A stretch of DNA of 64,000 nt from Cladorhizidae sp. MBARI D1340-BT2 (taxonomy: Eukaryota > Porifera > Demospongiae > Poecilosclerida > Cladorhizidae): positions 44,450,228 through 44,514,227 of the forward strand of contig JAQNBH010000009.1 of assembly GCA_028752905.1 (NCBI GenBank). The letters run 5' to 3'. The notes under the pieces were generated by a model. That model was not told the DNA's origin. It did no database searches and worked only from the letters and a program-made list of their open reading frames with translations. This document shows positions 35,401 through 47,400 of this stretch, one piece after another (the stretch's first letter is position 1; the number at the start of each line of letters is the position of its first letter). The translations under genes and the position numbers were made by a program.

Positions 35401-38400
35401 GTGCATAGTATACGAGTACTAATGTGAACTACTGTGCATAGTATACGAGTACTAATGTGAACTACTGTGCATAGTATACGAGTACTAATGTGAACTACTG
35501 TGCATAGTATACGAGTGCTAATGTGAACTACTGTGCATAGTATACGAGTGCTAATGTGAACTACTGTGCATAGTATACGAGTGCTAATGTGAACTACTGT
35601 GCATAGTATACGAGTACTAATGTGAACTACTGTGCATAGTATACGAGTACTAATGTGAACTACTGTGCATAGTATACGAGTACTAATGTGAACTACTGTG
35701 CATAGTATACGAGTGCTAATGTGAACTACTGTGCATAGTATACGAGTACTAATGTGAACTACTGTGCATAGTATACGAGTACTAATGTGAACTACTGTGC
35801 ATAGTATACGAGTACTAATGTGAACTACTGTGCATAGTATACGAGTGCTAATGTGAACTACTGTGCATAGTATACGTGTACTAATGTGAACTACTGTGCA
35901 TAGTATACGTGTACTAATGTGAACTACTGTGCATAGTATACGTGTACTAATGTGAACTACTGTGCATAGTATACGAGTACTAATGTGAACTACTGTGCAT
36001 AGTATACGAGTACTAATGTGAACTACTGTGCATAGTATACGAGTACTAATGTGAACTACTGTGCATAGTATACGAGTGCTAATGTGAACTACTGTGCATA
36101 GTATACGAGTACTAATGTGAACTACTGTGCATAGTATACGTGTACTAATGTGAACTACTGTGCATAGTATACGAGTACTAATGTGAACTACTGTGCATAG
36201 TATACGAGTACTAATGTGAACTACTGTGCATAGTATACGAGTGCTAATGTGAACTACTGTGCATAGTATACGAGTGCTAATGTGAACTACTGTGCATAGT
36301 ATACGAGTACTAATGTGAACTACTGTGCATAGTATACGAGTGCTAATGTGAACTACTGTGCATAGTATACGAGTGCTAATGTGAACTACTGTGCATAGTA
36401 TACCTGCAGAGTTTGTGGTTGTCTATTAGTTTCAAAACAGACTGCCAACTGGCAAGAGTGGATTGCAGCTTTCTGTTGGTGTGAAGATGAAAAAAGCTCA
36501 TTGTGACCAAGCATCAGCTGGTTCACAATGTGATGCTCGGCCATCGTGGTCCCAATGTGAACTACTGTACATAGTATACCTGCAGAGTTTGTGGTTGTCT
36601 ATTAGTTTCAAAACAGACTGCCAACTGGCAAGAGTGGATTGCAGCTTTCTGTTGGTGTGAAGATGAAAAAAGCTCATTGTGACCAAGCATCAGCTGGTTC
36701 ACAATGTGATGCTCGGCCATCGTGCAGTATCACTTCCGGCTGGTTCACAATGTGATGTTCGGCCATCGTGCAGTATCACTTAAGGCTGGTTCACAATTTG
36801 ATGGCCGTATCGCATCGTCCTATCATATTGTGAACCACCAGCAGTATGATGATGCGATGGAATAGGATCTTGTTCTATTCCAACATTGAGGCATTGAGTG
36901 GCTGACCAATAAAAATGCAGAATGTGATGCATCAGCTGTTCATTGTGGTGTCTGTGGATGTGAACAAAATACAACTAAGGACTCGGGTGGTAAGTCAAGT
37001 TGAAGCTGTTAGTTACATATCTAGCTGGTAGCTTTGTAGCCGGCTAGTGGCTCTGCAACTTGATCTGACTATAGCACTAAGGTAGCTAGTAGTTTGATAA
37101 GTAGTGTTACTAGCTTGTAGTGCTGTAGCTAGCTAGCTAGGCATTGGTCTTGTTTAGTAGTCGTAGCTTGCTAGCTGCCGGTGTATATTAGTGTGGTGTT
37201 ACATGGCTATAGCAGAATTACTTCTCATCCAACACAACTGACATAACATAATGTGTTCTCAGGCTGGACCTGCAATCGCTGCTATCCATTGATGGCCGAG
37301 TTGAGGTCAAAATTCGAGATTGCTTCTGTGTCGTACTGTTATATTATGAGCCGTGCATAATATGACAATCAGTACGATGGGACAATACGATGGCCGAGCG
37401 TCTTTGGGGCATTTCTAGAGTAACCACACCCATTTCCAATAATCCACACCTGTTGAATACACTCCCGGTGAGTCTGCTAGCCTCTAGCTGTACTTGCGTA
37501 GATAGGCCAAAGATAACTTGATCTGGGTCGTTAATGAATTTAGTGTGCTAAAGCTTATTAGCACCAGGGTCTCTGCTACACTGTATATGTATATGTATGA
37601 TTAGGGTCATGGTTCATGGTAGCTAAGGTATTTAGGACAACCTTTAGAAGTCTCTCCCACCATATTAGTCAGTCGGGCTAGAGTACTAGACTGTGTGTTC
37701 TGAGCTTGGTTCTGGTTGCTTTAATTAGAGCTTAATAGGTGGTTCTGGCTTTAATGGGTCCAAATATGAGTAATTGGTGGTTTAGAGTATTAATGAGGAC
37801 CAAGTTAGTGGTTCTGATAGGAAAACATTCTGTGGAGCTTCATTGTCATTCACCCATACAAATATAAACACATCCTCATCTTAACAGGCTTTTGAAAACT
37901 TGAATAAATGGCGGAGTGCTGGAGAGAAGTGATCGTGAAAACTGTCTGGTTGTAAGTGAAGAGAACTGGCTCTATACAGGATTGGGAAGTGTGCACTTTA
38001 TAGCTGTTAGGGAAAGAATGTTTCGAAGTTTCATTATGACATAGCGACTCAATTCCTCAACACACCCGGTACTGGTTGAAAGAAGACCCTCAAGCTTAGC
38101 TCAGAGAACAGCAGTAAGGGGTTCTGTTTTTCCAATTCCATGAGCCAGCTGCCGCCCAAGTAAAGGGCTCAAACTTTTACTCAGAGCTCTCTAATTAATG
38201 TCCTGACTTGCTGTACTTCCTGTGGTGATCTTGACTCAGACAGTAATGAGTTGTTGTTCCAAATACACGTCTCTACTATCAACAAGGGCCCTGGCTCACT
38301 TCCCCTCTCCAACTATGGAGTATTGCAGAGCCTTCACTGGAGAGTGGAGGAGGAGGTTTGTGTGTACAGCTGCACATGGCTGTGTCTGAGATGCACGCAT

Positions 38401-41400
38401 CTGTGGCTCATCTGCCCTACATCACCTGCAAACGTTATGAGCAGGTCACCAAGCTTGATGACCACTAGAAATGATTGTCACAAATGGAGAGAATAGGTTG
38501 GAGAGTCAATGTGCTGCATAGTTGGTAGCTGTCGGGGCAGGGATGCTGAAGTTTCATTATGACATAGCTCCTCCATTCCTCAACATGCTCTAGCTAATGG
38601 AGGTGCATTTGTCATGAGGGTGTGGACACACACCAAGCTTGGCAAGGTAAAAGAATTCTCGTGTGTGTCCTGCCTCGTTTGTGCTGGATTCTTAAACAGC
38701 AAGTGCATAGAGAAGATGATGTGTAGAAAGATACTGACTGCAATAATCACTAGAAGAGAGATGAGCTAATGATGGAGAACATAAAATTGAACAAGATATC
38801 TGAAACAGAACGTCCTCATCCAGCAAATACTTCCCGATGACTTCACGCAATGTCTGGAGTTTCTGTTCGCTTCTTTCAACCAACTCTTTGTTAGGTGTAG
38901 AATTTGTTTCTCCCAACTGTGAATATGTGCAGTGGGACTGAAGTCCCTGCTAGTCCCAGTGGCAGTACACACAGATATATGTTGTTTTTGTTGTTACCTT
39001 GCCAGGCTTGGTATGTGTAGTCTCTACATCCTCATGTGCACCCAACAATCAGTGTATGTGCGCATGCACACCTAATCATTATCCTGCATGTGAGTTGATG
39101 AGTCTCTGTGTCGGGCTGGCTAGAATGATGGATGATCAAACAGCTGCAGGGCACAACCTAGAGACTGTCATAATTATGGGCCTGCACACCTGCGTGCTGA
39201 TTGGGTCCCCCAGAAATAAGGACTTACTCCTTAAGCAGAGGAGAAATAGTCGTAGCATGCCCTAGGGGGGGAAGGATTTTTTCTCTATTTTCTTCCACTT
39301 TCTTGTCTTCCCCAGGTGACTTCTTCCAAGCCGAGCGGATGGAGGCCAGTGGGTAGCCATTGTTAGAAAATACTTGGTGAAGATGGTTAGTCTTCCTGAC
39401 CAGTATTCCTTGTGTGATGGTCACTTTTCTGGCTCTGCCAGAGAGGGGCTTGATATTCCCTCTTCTGACGTGAGCTGGGCTGAAACATTGGCAAAGCAAC
39501 AACAAAATCTGTTTGAAAGCGAAACTGACAGTGTTTCTGGTGTAATCATCTAGGAATCATCACACAGATGTTTATAGAGCTGCATATGCATATAACTTAG
39601 CATTCCTAAACCAAGGCACGTACCATCAGGTGCTAGTCTAACATGTACACTGCACAGGATGACACTCCTCTACGATTATTCCTTTCCAAATGTCCATAAG
39701 ACCATGAAATGTATTGTCTGTAGAGCTGCTTTTCTGCCTGCAAACATGTCTGCCTGATTCAGTATAGCAATGGTAAGCACGCTCTTCTCAAGACAGATGA
39801 AATGATGACTGCCATATGCAGTGGCATGTGTGCTACTTTACACAGGACACACAACACACACACACACACACACACTCCAAGGGAAGACTCCATGTCCGTG
39901 CGAGTGATTTGTCTCTGGTTCCTCGGACATGAGGAGGAGTGGCTTTGTTAGTGCAGCTCTTCCCCATGCCTTTTCCACTAGTAGCCGGGTACCCAGTACC
40001 TGTAGCTCTTCTACTGGAAGGCCTTGTACAGGGCCCTGCAAGATACTGGCGCTCATCATCAACTTCATTCTCACTTCCGGTTCTTGTACACGTTGGACAA
40101 GATTGGTGTGATTGGGTAGCAGTGTAGACAAGGAACACCGCCATTTACACTTCTTACGCGACTTCTGCCTTGCATTGCAGCCACGTGATCACTGCTATGA
40201 ATGTTGATCTCTTGACAAAGACACTTTCTCCTGTCACTCTTCCCTCTGAAAAGCCCTTGCAGATGCATGTCAGAGTGACCGCAGACTCCTGTTGCAATGC
40301 ATCCTCAATGACAATATTACAAATAGCGTTGCTAAGGTTTTCCCCATCTCCAGAGATCACTTCCTTCTCACAGACTGATTTATCTCTAGAAGCCACACTG
40401 ATCCTCTCCTAAATCTCCAACTATTCAAGTACCGTATTTGCTGGGGTAGGTCGACTGGAGTGTAAGTCGTCCCCCCAAAGATTATCCATCATTACGAAAT
40501 AATATAACTGCTGGTGCATAAGCCACACACTGCATAAAGATCTACCTATCAGCATGCTCGAGCAAGCTCTAACATCAACTCCTTGTGATCTGGCTGATCT
40601 TGGTAACGTCTACTCGAATCTTCTTTCTCTGGTCTCACACTAGCCTGCTTACTCTGTACTCTCTTCCAGCTCTTCTACTCCCAGACTTCCCTGCAAGTTC
40701 AACAACTTTAAGCTTAAAAGCTTTAAAAGCGGCAGAAGAGCTCACGTGCTTAGTCCAGACATTTCACACAGCGAAGGAAAAAATCGACATCATTGCATCA
40801 AGCTGCAGTACAAGGTCACGTACTCCACTTATGATCCCACCCAGTGATTTATTTAGCCACTGGGAGTTGCATTCAGTGAGACATTCAGCGGTGTGGGATG
40901 CAGCCCTGGAATAGAGAGGGTGACTTGGAGCTGCTAGTGAGCTCTACTCCAGCAAATATGGTGTTGGTTTAGAGGTGTCCAATTAGAGTAGTTTTGTTGC
41001 TAGGCCACTGAGGGCCTCATAATTGTGCTAGTTGCTAGGCAACTAAGGCCTCGTAATTGTGCTAGTTGCTAGGCAACTAAGGCCTCGTAATTAATGAAGT
41101 GTGAATCTCTGTGTGTGTGTGTGTCCTTTTTTTAAGGGATTTTAAGGTGGGTAATTTTTAGAATCGAGTTCTGTGCTTAGGTACCGAGAGCCCGAGGGAT
41201 CTATGGCACTCATTTAGTCGCTCATTTAGTCGTGCCCTGGCTATGATTGGCTAGCTATAGCCCAAGGCCTTCTGAAATGTAGGCCCCGATGGTCAGGGAT
41301 TCTAAGCCTGGCTGTAGCAACTCGTCATCTTAGACAAGAACAACGTGGAACCAATGAGCAAAAGGTCATTAACTATTGAAAATATATATTTTTTTTAACT

Positions 41401-44400
41401 GGCAGAGGTACCACACCAAACAGGAAGGAACACACAATGACTTTCTCATTAATGTACTCTATCATTAATGTACTCACTCGATATTTGGGCCAGAGCATCT
41501 AGCCCAAACCCCGTGGAGTGAGGGAACTTCAGTTGTTTGTTATTGTGCCTACTAGGTCAACTGAAAGTTCACTGAGAGGAAGGAACATATCCTTTTTTCT
41601 GATCAAAACTGGTACATTTCTGGAAGCGTTGAATAGCAAACAGAATCCGGTTAATTTATCCCTGGGGTAAACAACATTCCTTGTTGGGTTCTTGGGAGCC
41701 AGGAAGGAGCTGAGCACGGTTAGTGTGTGATGCAGCCATGTAGAACATGCCATGTGTGGAGCAAGGTGCAGATAGGAACCATGACCTTGAGAGTTTGTGC
41801 CTTTGGCCTTTCTTATGGTCAGGGCAAAGGTTGGCTTCATGAGGAACTGTTGGTGTTTGAAATCAAATGGCATTGTTAAATCAGTGGGGATGAGTGGTAT
41901 CCTGGGCAGCAGTGCTACTTCTCCTGTGGGGATGAGTGGTATCCTGCAACTTCTCCTGTGGGGGTGAGTGGTATCCTGGGCAGCAGTGCTACTTCTCCTG
42001 TGGGGATGAGTGGTATCCTGGGCAGCAGTGCTACTTCTCCTGTGGGGGTGAGTGGTATCCTGGGCAGCAGTGCCACTTCTCTTGTGGGGGTGAGTGGTAT
42101 CCTGGGCAGCAGTGCTACTTCTCCTGTGGGGATGAGTGGTATCCTGGGCAGCAGTGCCACTTCTCCTGTGGGGGTGAGTGGTATCCTGGGCAGCAATGCC
42201 ACTTCTCCTGTGGGGGTGAGTGGTATCCTGGGCAGCAGTGCCACTTCTCCTGTGGGGGTGAATGGTATCCTGGGCCGCAGTGCCACTTATCCTGTGGGGG
42301 TGAGTGGTATCCTGGGCAGCAGTGCTACTTCTCGGGCCCACATAATACTGTAGCCTCAACTATGTACATTGTTGTGGAGCCTAGGGGCCACATACATTGT
42401 TAATACCATTGACTGGGGGGGGGGGGCGCTCAAAGGACATGATGATGCTGGTGGGAGAGCTCCCTGTTTCAGTTTGAGCATGTGGGTTGGCATGTCGGGC
42501 AACTTGATAAAGTTGAGCAGCTCTGTTGTGTACTGGACGTTGCCTTCTTGGGTCACTTCTCTATCTTCTGATTTATAAACTCTTTCTGCACCAGGAAACT
42601 CGGACATGAGCCATCCATTGAGCCTGTTGACATTCTCATTCTCACTGGAGACAGGATTGCTCTTTCTGTGAGATAGCCTCAGATCAAATGCCTCGTGAAT
42701 GTTGTTGTGTGTGTCCTAAGGTTTGTCAACAATTTTAGCTGCTGCTTCTCAAACGACATTGGCCCGGGCCTTGCCTCGCTTCACACCACAGGTGGAAGGT
42801 CCATCCTGTGAGTGTTCAGTGGAACCTTGAAGTGCTGTGCAAGGAATGACCACCTTGTGCTGCAATTCCACTTGATGCTGTGGCAGCAATCCTTCCAGTG
42901 GATCAAATCTCGGACAGGATCAGATTGATGGTATGTGTGTTGCCTGTCCAGGTGCATTGAGGGAACATCTTCTTGTCTGAGTTGTTTGTGCCTCCACCTT
43001 GTCTTTGCTCAAGCATCTCCATGAAGGCATTGTAGACCATCTCACTGGTTACAGTGAGCTGGCCACGTGCTCATCAACTGTTTGCCAGCTCATCTTAATT
43101 GTAGTTGATCTTCCTCCAGTATTCTCTGGAGAGGTGCTCCACATTGCCTTGCTCAGACTTGAGCAGACCATGAGCGTCTGGAGAAAGTCCAACGATTAGC
43201 AACAGCTTGTCTTCCAAAGCACTCAGAGTCATTGCAGATGGCTGGTGAAAACTCTGCAGAGCTGTCGTTCACCTGCAGCCTGTGTCTAAATCTTCATCGA
43301 GTGATTGTTGGGTGTCCTAGTGTCAGGATTATGACAAAAAAGTTCCGTAAGAGACTTGCTGAAGGATGGGTGATTGCTGCTTCCTCCAATGCTTTTACTG
43401 GGTGTTGGTCATCTCCCACAAGCCGTGGAGTTGACAGACCTCCTGATAGGTACAACAGTAGTACAGACCTCCTGATAGGTACAGACCTCCTGATAGGTAC
43501 AGGCCTCTTGATAGTGGTACAGACTTCCTGATAGGTACAGACCTCCTGATAGTTGGGTACAGACCTCTCAGACCTCCTGACAGTAGTACAGGCCTCCTGA
43601 TAGCTACAGGCCTCTTGATAGTTAGGCACAGACCTCACAGATCTCCTGATAGTGGAACAGACCTGTCCATTGAAACTTTTCAGCTGATCAAAAGATCAGG
43701 ACCTTTCAGGACATCTAGCAGCAACCTGATTAAGTACTTAGTACTCCCCTTGCCTTGGGTTTATGACGAACATTCTTCCACTGGATTCTGTCTTGAAGAT
43801 GACTTGTGGTTCCTCAAAATTCATTCCTCACTTGTGTCATTGCCGAAAACTCCCCTTGCCGTGTTTATGACGAACATTCTTCCACTGGATTCTGTCTTGA
43901 AGATGACTTGTGGTTCCTCAAAATTCATTCCTCACTTGGGTCATTGCCGAAACTCTTCCACTTTAGGTATGTATAGTACTCAGGGACCTCCACATAAGGT
44001 ACATGTAGATTGGTGGCAAACTCATCTTTTGTGTAGAACTGGAAGAAGGCATTGAGGCTGGTGGAGGGTCAGCCCCTGCATGGCATCAGTCTCTGAGCAG
44101 CCCCTGCATGGCATCAGTCTCTGAGCAGCCTCTGCGTGGCATCAGTCTCTGAGCAGCCCCTGCATGGCATCAGTCTCTGAGCAGCCCCTGCATGGTATCA
44201 GTCTCTGAGCAGCCCCTGCATGGCATCAGTCTCTGAGCAGCCTCTGCATGGCATCAGTCTCTGAGCAGCCCCTGCATGGCATCAGTCTCTGAGCAGCCCC
44301 TGCGTGGCATCAGTCTCTGAGCAGCCTCTGCATGGCATCAGTCTCTGAGCAGCCCCTGCATGGCATCAGTCTCTGAGAAGCCTCTGCGTGGCATCAGTCT

Positions 44401-47400
44401 CTAGCTAGCCATTTTCCAGATGCTCTTGCCAGTGCATTGCTCGAGGATAATGCTCAAGTTGTGCATATCAAATTCCAGAATCCACCAAGCTCTGCCTCCC
44501 TGCTGCCGACATAGCACGCATGTTGGAAGCATCTGGTCTCATCCATGGTACTTGGGTTCTCATGCTGTCCAGCCTCAGAAGTTGCTAGTTGCTTGAGGTT
44601 GGAATACTGCTTTGCTCAGTGCCTTGGTGGACATACTTGAGCACATACTCGATGCTTTCTAGACCACTGCTGCACATACCCAATGATGTGGCAGTTGAAC
44701 ACGAGTATCAGGAAAGGATTGTAGGGCACAACAAAGTCGTTGGTTGCCTCTTGCTCAACCATTTTCCCGTTCAGCCTCATCCTTCTTATGCCAGTGTGTC
44801 CTCCATCTTCTCATCTCCTTCGTCAATCGTTTGGATAGCCGTCCACTCTTTGTTCAGTTGACTGCAAGAATGGCTTTGGAAAGCTTCTTGTGCATCTCCA
44901 TGCAAATGCCACTTGGATTGAACTCTCCACATGCATGTGGATCTTGTGTGCGACATGACCATGCTGTGAGGTTCATCTGGCTTGTGGATGTCAGCCAATA
45001 TTGCGAGGTCAATCTCATATGAACGGATCTTGCCGTCAACAAGAGCTGTGCATGTGGCAGGCCTCGCTTTTGAAACTCTATCGAATGTAGCCTTGGATGC
45101 CACCAGAGATTCTCTCTTGTGAAGTCATATCCAACATCTTCTTGAGCTTTCATTCTATTCGAGCAATCAGTTTTGATCTGTCATGGGCCACTTGTCCAGG
45201 TAGAAGGTTGATGGTAATTTCCTGCCGTGCTGGATTGCATGTCATGGTGATGAAGGAGTCTGCACAGCCAAACTTACGCAACTATGTGATTACATCACTC
45301 TGCTGTTCGTGCAAGTGCCTGGGCTCAGCTGTGAATGTGGCCGGGAGGATTATGTGCTGGCCGACATTGCGAGGGTCCCCATCTCCAGCGAGCAAGCTGC
45401 CATTAAAACTTGTATAGCTGTGCCGGGGTGGAAATTTAGATGTTCTGTCTCTATTTTGCAGTTGTAGTCCACCAGAATTGTTGATAGAGACTTGCATGCT
45501 GGAGTACAGAGGTCGCACAGATGGATATGGAAGGAGCCGTACCGGACTTGAGTGACCCAGCGTCCCTTTTCCCTTTCCCCAAACCAAGTAGATACTTTAT
45601 TCATCATTTGAGCTGCACCAAGAACTCGAGAAGCCAAACATTTGCATTATTGGTGAGTGAAGCGGGATCCTTCATGGGGAGGTGAATGGGAAGGTTTCTG
45701 TTGCCATGTCATGGCTAGGCTATATCTGCACTGGAGCTCTGTCTGTACATACATGTACATCTGTATAAATATGAACATTGCAGTCTTTTGTCAACAAGAA
45801 AATGGTCGTCTCTGTATGGAGAAAAGAGAAAAGATGGCAGTTGCAGGTTGTGAATGTCAAGGAACTAAAACTGGCAGCACAGGAGTGAGGATGGGCTGCA
45901 TAGTAAGTCATCCGCCCATCCATCAGAGCTTGGTATTGTTATGTCTTAGCTACTCGATTCCCCAATGTGGAGGTGGAGCGCCATTAGTCATGAGAGTGCA
46001 GGGGCTATTGCTATCAATGGAAAGTAAGAGTCATAATTCCTTGCACGTACTGCCACTCATGGCTGCCGCTCTCTTTGCCACTCATGGCTGCCGCTCTCTT
46101 TGCCACTCACGGCTGCCGCTCTCTTTGCCACTCATGGCTGCCGCTCTCTTTGCCACTCATGGCTGCCGCTCTCTTTGCCACTCACGGCTGCCACTCTCTT
46201 TGCCACTCACGGCTGCCGCTCTCTTTGCCACTCATGACTGCCGCTCTCTTGGACAATGAGCGAGTACAAGAGAGAACCGGCTACATAATTGGTGTGTAGG
46301 GAAAGATGGCCGTCAGCATCAGGTCAATAGAGGAGAGCTATACTGATGGAGGAGCACGTGAACATTAGCAGGAGTGGCAACCATCTCTTTAACAAGATGT
46401 GTGGAGTTCCTCTGCAAGGTCTTCTCCTCTGTCCGCCAGTCATCAAGCACTGGCTGAAGAACTCACTTTGAATCTGCTTCCATCTTGAGGGGAAGCTGCT
46501 TTTAAATACATATGTAGTCTAAACAAAACCCCTTCTCTCTCAGCACTGCCGGCCCATTGTGTTGCTGGGCTTCAGCAACCTACCAATTCAGAATCTGCTA
46601 CCCCTGCATGTCACATTACATCATCGTGATGACATAATCCATACTGTATAGCAATTAGGCTTCAGTTAGGGTTAGCGTTTAGGCAGTAGCTAGGGTTAGC
46701 GTTTAGGCAGTAGCTAGGGTTAGGGTCAAGGCAGTAGCTAGGGTTAGGGTCAAGGCAGTAGCTAGGGTTAGCATTTAGGCAGTAGCTAGGGTTAGGGTCA
46801 AGGCAGTAGTTAGGGTTAGCGTTTAGGCAGTAGCTAGGGTTAGGGTCAAGGCAGTAGCTAGGGTTAGGGTCAAGGCAGTAGCTAGGGTTAGGGTCAAGGC
46901 ATTAGCTAGGTTAGGGCAAGGCAGTAGCTAGGGTTAGGCCAGAGCAGTGGCTAGGGTTAGGGCCAGAGCAGTGGCTAGGGTTAGAGTCAGAGCAGTGGCT
47001 AGGGTTAGGGCCAGAGCAGGGTTAAGGGGGTGAGGCAATAGCTAGGGCGTGGTCTGAGCAATGCAATCTAACAAAGAGAGAATTTCGTATTTGTAGACCT
47101 AAACAATGCCAGCATCAAATAAGCAGAACAGATGCAGGAAAACACCAAATGTTATAATAGCATTGAGCTCTACCCAAGTGCTGCACTCTAAACTAGCTCG
47201 GTGGTATTTGTTCATACAGGAATTGATGGGAGCAAGGCCTTTGTGACAGGAGAGTTTAACAAGGAGGGACTGACTGACGATGTGTCTGAACTAGCCCCAC
47301 TGCAGCTGGATGAGCTGGAGAACTGGATCCAGTTCTATGGTAAAGACTACACCTACGTAGGCAAGCTAATTGGTCGCTATTACACTCGGGATGGGAAGCC

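Larger units (their letters stand above)
41650..45650 (-). mobile_element. Decayed Helitron (Rep/helicase) in CYB5D2 intron 1
   Basis: Minus-strand pieces follow RepHel order. Rep: HIILPATFTAEPRHLHEQQ at about 45285-45350, and FQKRGLPHAQLLL at about 45038-45075, where the second His of the HUH pair is Gln. Helicase: LRNFFVIILTLGHPTITRSL near 43300-43360. C-terminal helicase: LLNFIKLPDMPTHMLKLKQG near 42470-42530, RIPLIPTDLTMPFDFKHQQF near 41845-41905, and KPTFALTIRKAKGTNSQ. Many stops and frameshifts, and three internal tandem expansions. No clean 5' TC or 3' CTRR end located. Non-functional. Confidence 0.78.

Noticed and set aside
40434..40920. Pogo-like transposon with helix-turn-helix
   Set aside because: Only the ACCGTATTTGCTGGGG and GGTGCATAAGCCACAC motifs are suggestive; the frames nearby do not align convincingly.
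41529..42359. Open frame of 276 codons read as a single protein
   Set aside because: It is the Helitron helicase remnant plus its 42-bp expansion, partly in the wrong frame.
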